This document shows, one piece after another, positions 58,569-64,000 of a DNA stretch of 64,000 nt. The notes beneath the pieces are model-generated. The model was not told the DNA's origin. It did no database searches and saw only the letters and a program-made list of their open reading frames with translations. The DNA is taken from assembly GCA_027486405.1 (NCBI GenBank), contig JAIXPD010000071.1, forward strand, positions 1-64,000, given 5' to 3'. Position 1 is the first letter of the stretch. Each line of letters begins with the position of its first letter. The translations under genes were made by a program, and so were the position numbers. The DNA comes from Azospirillum sp. (GTDB lineage: Bacteria; Pseudomonadota; Alphaproteobacteria; Azospirillales; Azospirillaceae).

Positions 58569-59102
58569 ATGCGCCGCGTGCTCTATCTGCTGCCCTTCCT
58601 GCTGTTCGTCGGCGTTGGCGTGGCCTTTTACCTGGGGTTCGAGCGGGATCCGCGCGACATCCCGTCGGTGCTGATCGACAAGCCGGTTCCGTCCTTCTCC
58701 CTGCCGCCGCTGCCGGGGCGGACGGACGGGCTGTCGTCGACCGGGTTGACCGGCGATGTGACGCTGGTCAACGTCTTTGCCTCCTGGTGCATCCCCTGCA
58801 AGGCGGAACACCCGGTCATCACCCGGCTGGCCCGCGAACAGGGCGTGACCGTGCGCGCCATCAACCACAAGGACAAGGCGGAGGATGCGTTGGCCTGGTT
58901 GACCCGCAACGGCGATCCCTACGCCAGCATCGGCGCGGATCTGGACGGGCGGGTGTCGATCGATTGGGGCGTGTACGGCGTGCCGGAAAGCTTCCTGATC
59001 GACCGCCAGGGCCGCATCCGCTTCAAGCATGTCGGCCCGCTCACCCCGCAGGTGGTGGAGGAGCAGATCCTCCCCCTGGTCAAGCGTTTGAGGCAGGGAT
59101 GA
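58569..59102 (+). CDS. ccmG: Thiol:disulfide interchange protein CcmG/DsbE
   Basis: 177-aa membrane-anchored periplasmic thioredoxin that reduces apocytochrome cysteines. N-terminal anchor helix (LLPFLLFVGVGVAFYLG), active site SWCIPCKAEHP, and the GVYGVPESFLIDRQG segment with the cis-Pro. Overlaps ccmH by four bases (ATGA). Confidence 0.95.
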   Translation: MRRVLYLLPFLLFVGVGVAFYLGFERDPRDIPSVLIDKPVPSFSLPPLPGRTDGLSSTGLTGDVTLVNVFASWCIPCKAEHPVITRLAREQGVTVRAINHKDKAEDALAWLTRNGDPYASIGADLDGRVSIDWGVYGVPESFLIDRQGRIRFKHVGPLTPQVVEEQILPLVKRLRQG

Positions 59103-59632
59103 GAAGGATTGCGCGCGCGTGCGCCCTGTCGCTGGGGCTGGGGCTGGGGGGGCTGGGTTTGACCCTGACGCCGCTGGCCCTAACGTCGCTGGTCTTGCCG
59201 GTGGGACCGGCCTGGGCCGTTCAACCCGACGAGGTGCTGCCCGATCCGGCGCTGGAGGCCCGCGCGCGGGAGATCAGCAAGGATCTGCGCTGCCTGGTCT
59301 GCCAAAACCAATCCATCGACGACAGCAACGCCCCTTTGGCCCGCGATCTGCGGGTGCTGGTGCGCGACCGGCTGAAGGCCGGTGACAGCGACGCGGGCGT
59401 GTTGGCCTACGTCACCGACCGTTACGGCGATTACGTGTTGCTGCGCCCGCCCTTCAAGGCGACGACGCTGGTCTTGTGGGTCGCCCCCTTCGCCATCCTG
59501 CTGATCGGCGGGCTGGCAACCGCGCTGTTCCTGCGCCGTCGGCGCAGCGCGACGGCGGAGGCCGACACCGCCCCCCTGACCGAGGATGAGCGCCGCCGGT
59601 TGGACGCGCTGCTGCGGAAAGACGATCTCTGA
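59099..59632 (+). CDS. ccmH: Cytochrome c maturation protein CcmH
   Basis: 177-aa protein with signal peptide (hydrophobic stretch, ending near AWA-V), periplasmic reductase motif LRCLVCQNQSIDDS (CxxC) and a C-terminal membrane helix. Handles apocytochrome thiols with CcmG. Stop and next start share a base (TGATG). Confidence 0.94.
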   Translation: MRRIARACALSLGLGLGGLGLTLTPLALTSLVLPVGPAWAVQPDEVLPDPALEARAREISKDLRCLVCQNQSIDDSNAPLARDLRVLVRDRLKAGDSDAGVLAYVTDRYGDYVLLRPPFKATTLVLWVAPFAILLIGGLATALFLRRRRSATAEADTAPLTEDERRRLDALLRKDDL

Positions 59633-61053
59633 TGCTGTTCTGGATTTTCGCCGCCGCGATGACGGCGGCGGCCCTTCTGCTGATCCTGTGGCCGCTGTTC
59701 CGCGCCGCCCCACCGGTCGCCGCCCGCGCCCAATACGACCACGAGGTCTACCGCGACCAGTTGGACGAGGTGGAGCGCGACCGCGCGCGCGGCCTCATCA
59801 ACAACGCGCAGGCCGAAGCGGCCAAGGCCGAGATCGCGCGGCGGATGCTGGCCGACAGCGACAGCGCCGCCGACGCGGCCCGACCGACCGCACCGCGCAC
59901 CGCCCGCGCGCTCGCCCTGCTGTTGGCGCTGCTGGTGCCGGTCGGGGCGGTGACGGTCTACGCCCTGTTGGGACGGCCGGAGGCTCCGGCCCAGCCGCTC
60001 GCCTCCCGCGATCTGGAGAAGGAGCGCGGCGGCCCGCCGCAATCGGTGCTCGCCGCCGTGGAGTCGCTGAAAAAGCAGCTCGCCGACAACCCGAACGACC
60101 CGCAGGGCTGGACCATCCTCGGTCAGGCCTATGTCAAGATGAACCGCCCGGCGGAGGCGGTGGACGCCCTGCGCCGCGCCGCCGCCCTCAGCCCCGACGA
60201 CGTCGAACTGCTCGGCCTGTTCGGGGAGGTCGCAACCGACGCCAACGACGGCGCGGTCCCGGAGGAGGCGCGCGCCGCCTTCGACCGTGTGCTGACCAAG
60301 GATCCCAAGGACGCCCGCGCCCGCTTCTTCGCCGCCCTGGCCCGGTATCAGGCGGGCGACCAGCGCACGGCGCTGGACCGCTGGCGCGCGCTGATGGCCG
60401 ATTCCCCGGCCAACGCCCCGTGGGTCCCAGTCCTGCGCGACCAGATCCGCGAGGCGGCCATCGCCCTGAAGCTCGACCCCGCCGCCGTCACGCCGGAGCC
60501 GCTGCCGCCCGAAACGCCGACGGCCCAGGCCGACCCAGCGCCAAACGCCGCCCCGGCACCAAACGCCCCACCACAAGCCGGGCAGCCCAGCGCCGACGAG
60601 CGCGACCAGATGATCCGGGGCATGGTTGCCAACCTTGCCAGCAAGCTGGACGCCGACCCGTCGGACATCGACGGTTGGCTGAAGCTGATCCGCTCCTACG
60701 GCGTGCTCGGCGAACGGGCCAAGGCGCTGGAGGCCGCGACCAAGGCCAAGGAGCGCGCGCCCAACCGCCCGGATGTGCTGGTCGCCTACGCCGGAGCGAT
60801 CCTGCAAGGCATCCCGCGCAGCGACACCCCCGCCCCGATGCCGGGCGAGGTGACGGCGGCCTTGCGTCAAGCCTTGGCGGTTGACGCAACCAACCGCGAC
60901 GCGCTGTGGCTGCTGGGTCTGGACGCCATGACCACCGGCCGCAAGGCCGAGGTGCAAGAGTTCTGGGGCCGTCTGATCGCCCAATTCAAGCCGGGCGACC
61001 CGGAACACACGCTGTTGAAGGCGCGCTTGGACGCGTTGAAGGCGGGCGGCTGA
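59632..61053 (+). CDS. ccmI: Cytochrome c maturation protein CcmI (TPR)
   Basis: 473-aa membrane-anchored apocytochrome chaperone. N-terminal helix pair (FWIFAAAMTAAALLLILWPL and ALALLLALLVPVGAVTVYALL) with a cytoplasmic loop between, then periplasmic tetratricopeptide repeats (NPNDPQGWTILGQAYVKMNRP, DPSDIDGWLKLIRSYGVLGE and others) separated by a Pro/Ala-rich linker. Last ccm gene. Confidence 0.92.
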   Translation: MLFWIFAAAMTAAALLLILWPLFRAAPPVAARAQYDHEVYRDQLDEVERDRARGLINNAQAEAAKAEIARRMLADSDSAADAARPTAPRTARALALLLALLVPVGAVTVYALLGRPEAPAQPLASRDLEKERGGPPQSVLAAVESLKKQLADNPNDPQGWTILGQAYVKMNRPAEAVDALRRAAALSPDDVELLGLFGEVATDANDGAVPEEARAAFDRVLTKDPKDARARFFAALARYQAGDQRTALDRWRALMADSPANAPWVPVLRDQIREAAIALKLDPAAVTPEPLPPETPTAQADPAPNAAPAPNAPPQAGQPSADERDQMIRGMVANLASKLDADPSDIDGWLKLIRSYGVLGERAKALEAATKAKERAPNRPDVLVAYAGAILQGIPRSDTPAPMPGEVTAALRQALAVDATNRDALWLLGLDAMTTGRKAEVQEFWGRLIAQFKPGDPEHTLLKARLDALKAGG

Positions 61054-61113
61054 GAAGCCGTTCCGGCCTGGCGACCGTTCCCACCTGGGGACGAAGCGGT
61101 TACACTGCCGGGC

Positions 61114-61839
61114 ATGATCCTGCTGTTCACCGATTTCGGCCTGTCCGGCCCCTACACCGGGCAGGTCAAGGCGGTGTTGACGCAACAGGCCCCCGGCGTG
61201 CCGGTGATCGACCTGTTCGCCGACGCCCCGGCCTTTGACCCGCAACTGTCGGCCTATCTTCTGGCCGCCCACGCCCCCGCCCTTCCGGTTGGCAGCCTGT
61301 TCCTGTGCGTGGTCGATCCCGGCGTCGGCACCGACCGCGCGCCCGTGATCGTCGAGGCGGATGGCCGGTGGTTCGTCGGCCCCGACAACGGATTGTTCGC
61401 CCTGGTGGCCCGGCGCGCGGCCAGCCGACGGGCGTGGCGGATCGATTGGCGGCCCGACCGGCTGTCGGCCAGCTTCCACGGCCGCGACCTGTTCGCCCCG
61501 GTGATCGCCCGCTTGGCGACCGGTCAGCCGGTGGTGCGCACGGCGCTGGATCCCGCCACCATCGACCGCCCCGATTGGCCGGACGACCTCGCCCGCATCG
61601 TCTATGTCGATGTCTATGGCAACGCGATGACCGGCCTGCGCGCAGCGATTCTGCCCAGCACCGCGACCCTGCGGGTGGGCGACCGAGTGGCGCACCGCCA
61701 CCGCACCTTCGCCGACGCGCCGCGCGGGGCGGCGCTGTGGTACGAGAACTCCAACGGTCTGGCCGAAATCGCCGTCCACGCCGGTCGGGCCGACCGCGAT
61801 TGGGGGCTGTCCGTCGGCGACGCGGTGACGGTGGAGTAA
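61114..61839 (+). CDS. SAM hydroxide adenosyltransferase family protein
   Basis: 241-aa member of the DUF62 family (relatives of fluorinase/chlorinase that split SAM with hydroxide). Typical segments LLFTDFGLSGPYTGQVKAVL, DPGVGTDRAPVIVEADGRWFVGPDNGLF, and YENSNGLAEIAV. 60 bases after ccmI; no clear functional link. Physiological role not established. Confidence 0.9.
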   Translation: MILLFTDFGLSGPYTGQVKAVLTQQAPGVPVIDLFADAPAFDPQLSAYLLAAHAPALPVGSLFLCVVDPGVGTDRAPVIVEADGRWFVGPDNGLFALVARRAASRRAWRIDWRPDRLSASFHGRDLFAPVIARLATGQPVVRTALDPATIDRPDWPDDLARIVYVDVYGNAMTGLRAAILPSTATLRVGDRVAHRHRTFADAPRGAALWYENSNGLAEIAVHAGRADRDWGLSVGDAVTVE

Positions 61840-61866
61840 TGGTGGAGTGAGGGCGGAGCGGGCATG

Positions 61867-61892
61867 AAAAAAGGGGACGCGGCGGCGTCCCC
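61867..61892 (-). terminator. Terminator of phoB
   Basis: On the minus strand GGGGACGC / GCGTCCCC stem followed by TTTTTT. Lies between the convergent SAM-hydrolase-like gene and phoB. Confidence 0.85.
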
Positions 61893-61955
61893 CTGGTCAC
61901 TCCCCTCCACCCCCGCCACGACCGGACGGGGAGAGGCGATTCAGATCAAGTTCGC

Positions 61956-62660
61956 TCAAATCGACTTGGTGTCGAGCGCGTAGCCCGCCGACCGCACGGT
62001 GCGGATCAGATCCAGTTCGGTGTCCTCGTTCATCGCCTTGCGCAGGCGGCGGATGTGGACGTCCACCGTGCGCGGTTCGACATACACGTCGTGGCCCCAC
62101 ACCAGATCGAGAAGCTGTTCGCGCGAGAAGACGCGCCCCGGATGCTGCATGAAATGGCGCAGCAGGCGGAATTCGGTCGGGCCGAGATGGATGTCGCGCC
62201 CGTTGCGGCGCACGCGGTGGGCGGCCAGATCCATCGTGACGTCGGCGAATTGCAGCGTCTCGTCGGTCATGCCCGGCGAGGCGCGGCGCAGCACCGCGCG
62301 CATGCGGGCCACCAGCTCCGTCGGCGAAAAGGGCTTGGTGATGTAATCGTCGGCCCCGGAATTCAGGCCGCGCACGCGGTCGCCTTCCTCCCCGCGCGCG
62401 GTCAGCATGATGATCGGGATGTCGCGGGTCTTGCTGTTGCGGCGAAGCTGGCGGCAGACCTCCAGCCCGCTCATCAGCGGCAGCATCCAATCGAGCAGAA
62501 CGATGTGCGGGGTCTGCTCACCGGCCAGGAGGAGGGCCTCCTCCCCATCGGTGGCGGTCACGACGCGGAAGCCATCCTTTTCCAGGTTGTACTTCAACAA
62601 GGTGACAATGTCGGCCTCGTCCTCGACGATCAGGACGAGCGGCTTCAGCGCCGCGTTCAT
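61956..62660 (-). CDS. phoB: Phosphate regulon response regulator PhoB
   Basis: 234-aa OmpR-family regulator activated at low phosphate. Receiver with EDEADIVTLL and phospho-Asp in VLLDWMLPLMSG (about residue 56), YITKPFSPTEL; winged helix with LGPTEFRLLRHFMQHPGRV and VDVHIRRLRKAMN. Start at MNAALK, with GGAGCC upstream. Directly downstream of pstB; no phoU between. Confidence 0.95.
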   Translation of the reverse strand: MNAALKPLVLIVEDEADIVTLLKYNLEKDGFRVVTATDGEEALLLAGEQTPHIVLLDWMLPLMSGLEVCRQLRRNSKTRDIPIIMLTARGEEGDRVRGLNSGADDYITKPFSPTELVARMRAVLRRASPGMTDETLQFADVTMDLAAHRVRRNGRDIHLGPTEFRLLRHFMQHPGRVFSREQLLDLVWGHDVYVEPRTVDVHIRRLRKAMNEDTELDLIRTVRSAGYALDTKSI

Positions 62661-62791
62661 GGTGGCTCCGTTCACTGCGCGCGCTTCGACGTTACCCAGC
62701 ATCTTTGCTTCCTTCAACAATACTCGGCGCATCCGCCAACCCGACACGCCCCCTCCCCAACCCCAGGGGAAGGGGGCGACCCTTCACCCGA
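62661..62791 (-). other. Gap between pstB and phoB
   Basis: 131 bases. Contains a C/G hairpin (CCCCCTTCCCC with GGGGAGGGGG, about 62750-62776), without T-run, and no room for phoU, which usually lies here. Confidence 0.6.
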
Positions 62792-63610
62792 TCAGCCGTA
62801 ACGGCCGGTGATGTAGCCCTGGGTGCGCTCGTCGCGCGGGTTGGTGAAGATTTCCTCGGTGTCGTCGCACTCCACCATGTCGCCCAGGTGGAAGAACGCG
62901 GTCTTTTGGGACACGCGGGCCGCCTGCTGCATGTTGTGGGTGACGATGACGATGGTGAAGTTCTCGCGCAGCTCGTCGATCAGCTCTTCGATGTGGGCCG
63001 TCGCGATGGGGTCGAGCGCGGAGCACGGCTCGTCCATCAGGATGACTTCCGGGCTGACCGCGATGGCGCGGGCGATGCAAAGACGCTGCTGCTGGCCGCC
63101 CGACAGGCCGGTCCCCGGCTCGCGCAGGCGGTCCTTGACTTCGTTCCACAGGCCCGCACGCTGCAACGACTTCTCGACGACCTCGTCCAACTCCTCGCGA
63201 CCGGTGGCCATGCCGTGGATGCGCGGGCCGTAGGCGATGTTGTCGTAGATCGACTTGGGGAAGGGGTTCGGCTTCTGGAACACCATGCCGACGCGGGCGC
63301 GGAGCTGCACCGCGTCGATGCCCTTGCCGTAGATGTCCTCACCGTCGAGCGCGATCAGGCCTTCGACCCGGCAATTCTCGATGGTGTCGTTCATCCGGTT
63401 CAGGCAGCGCAGGAAGGTGGATTTGCCGCAGCCCGACGGGCCGATCAGCGCCAACACCTTGTTTTCCTGGATCTCGACGTTGATGCCCTTCAACGCCTGC
63501 TTGGCGCCGTAGAACACCTTGACGTCGCGAGCCACCATCTTGTTCGGCACGGCCGGAGCGGTGCGCGCGGCGGCTTGCGGCTTGGTGTGGATCTGGGTCT
63601 GGACGCTCAT
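62792..63610 (-). CDS. pstB: Phosphate ABC transporter ATP-binding protein
   Basis: 272-aa ATPase of the Pst high-affinity phosphate importer. Walker A GPSGCGKSTFLRCLNRMND, signature LSGGQQQRLCIARAIAV, Walker B VILMDEPCSALDPIAT, and a C-terminal GYITGRYG typical of PstB. Four bases after pstA. Confidence 0.97.
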   Translation of the reverse strand: MSVQTQIHTKPQAAARTAPAVPNKMVARDVKVFYGAKQALKGINVEIQENKVLALIGPSGCGKSTFLRCLNRMNDTIENCRVEGLIALDGEDIYGKGIDAVQLRARVGMVFQKPNPFPKSIYDNIAYGPRIHGMATGREELDEVVEKSLQRAGLWNEVKDRLREPGTGLSGGQQQRLCIARAIAVSPEVILMDEPCSALDPIATAHIEELIDELRENFTIVIVTHNMQQAARVSQKTAFFHLGDMVECDDTEEIFTNPRDERTQGYITGRYG

Positions 63611-63613
63611 GGC

Positions 63614-64000
63614 TTACCACCGCCTCTCGAATTTCTTGCGCAGGAAAACGGCCAACCCGTTCATCAGGATCAGGAAGCCCAGCAGGATCATGATCGCCGC
63701 CGAGGTGCGTTCGGTGAAGGCACGCTCGGGGCTGTCGGCCCACATGTAGATCTGCACCGGCAACACGGTCGCGCTGTCGGTCAGGCCGTGGGGGATGTCA
63801 ACGATGAAGGCGACCATGCCGATCATCAGCAGCGGGGCGGTTTCGCCCAGCGCGCGGGCCATGCCGATGATGGTCCCGGTCAGGATGCCCGGCATCGCCA
63901 GCGGCAGCACATGGTGCGTCACCGTTTGCAGGGGCGACGCGCCGATGCCCAGCGCGGCTTCGCGGATCGACGGCGGCACCGACTTCAGGGCGACGCGGGC
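63614..64000 (-). CDS. pstA: Phosphate ABC transporter permease PstA (3' end)
   Basis: The 128 residues in the window are the C-terminal part of the inner-membrane permease. The coupling-loop motif (EAALGIGASPLQTVTHHVLPLAMPGI) and following helices (GMARALGETAPLLMIGMVAFIV, IMILLGFLILMNGLAVFL) fit PstA. The gene continues beyond the right edge. Confidence 0.93.
   Translation of the reverse strand, partial: ARVALKSVPPSIREAALGIGASPLQTVTHHVLPLAMPGILTGTIIGMARALGETAPLLMIGMVAFIVDIPHGLTDSATVLPVQIYMWADSPERAFTERTSAAIMILLGFLILMNGLAVFLRKKFERRW

Overview
This is one 64-kb chromosomal stretch from a GC-rich alphaproteobacterium. Three gene orders are typical of that class: trpB-trpA-accD-folC, lnt-corC-ybeY-phoH-miaB, and chvI-chvG-hprK followed by a soluble PTS. 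Protein style and the coaBC-dut pair suggest Rhodospirillales (Azospirillum-like), but this is inference because no rRNA or tRNA was found. Nearly all of the window is core genome. No complete insertion sequence, prophage, CRISPR array or plasmid gene was seen.

Layout: 0.5-4.1 kb holds an M23 peptidase, a 57-aa unknown, a FemAB-like transferase and motA. 4.4-8.8 kb holds ohr-ohrR, GTP-type PEP carboxykinase and a HugZ-like protein. 9-16 kb holds chvI-chvG, a small coiled-coil protein, hprK, rapZ, EIIA(Man-type), HPr and enzyme I; no PTS permease is visible, so this looks like a regulatory phosphorelay. 16.2-18.1 kb encodes a strange zinc-ribbon, acidic, proline-rich protein. 18.2-22.8 kb is trpB-trpA-accD-folC on the minus strand. 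23.3-28.6 kb has a receiver-Hpt protein, an NtrC-type regulator, coaBC, dut and a solute-binding protein. 29-39.2 kb is the translation cluster rimP-nusA-ylxR-infB-rbfA-truB-rpsO-pnp, all minus, with an attenuator-like hairpin before rimP. 39.4-48.3 kb carries an ABM-fold protein, trmB, metK, an Xre regulator, lnt, corC, ybeY, phoH and miaB. 48.6-54.8 kb is a run of small metabolic genes (GNAT, FAD oxidoreductase, apaG, folE, ybaK-like, WYL regulator, VOC, EVE). 55-61 kb is ccmCDEFGHI for cytochrome c maturation. 61.1-64 kb has a SAM hydroxide adenosyltransferase family gene, phoB, pstB and the 3' part of pstA.

The most interesting non-genic signals are three short mobile-element-like repeats. 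Two are 174-bp near-identical copies in opposite orientation, each flanked by a perfect 10-bp direct repeat (target-site duplication). The third is 259 bp, has the same terminal inverted repeat, and has a wholly different interior. They look like a family of miniature transposable elements that share ends but carry different cargo repeats.

Other leads are a promoter, three-way-junction leader and overlapping 64-codon ORF ahead of a GNAT gene; a concentric double dyad at ohr; a RapZ whose Walker A lysine is methionine; a pst-pho cluster without phoU between pstB and phoB; and a HugZ C-terminus that appears to have translated part of a dispersed palindrome.
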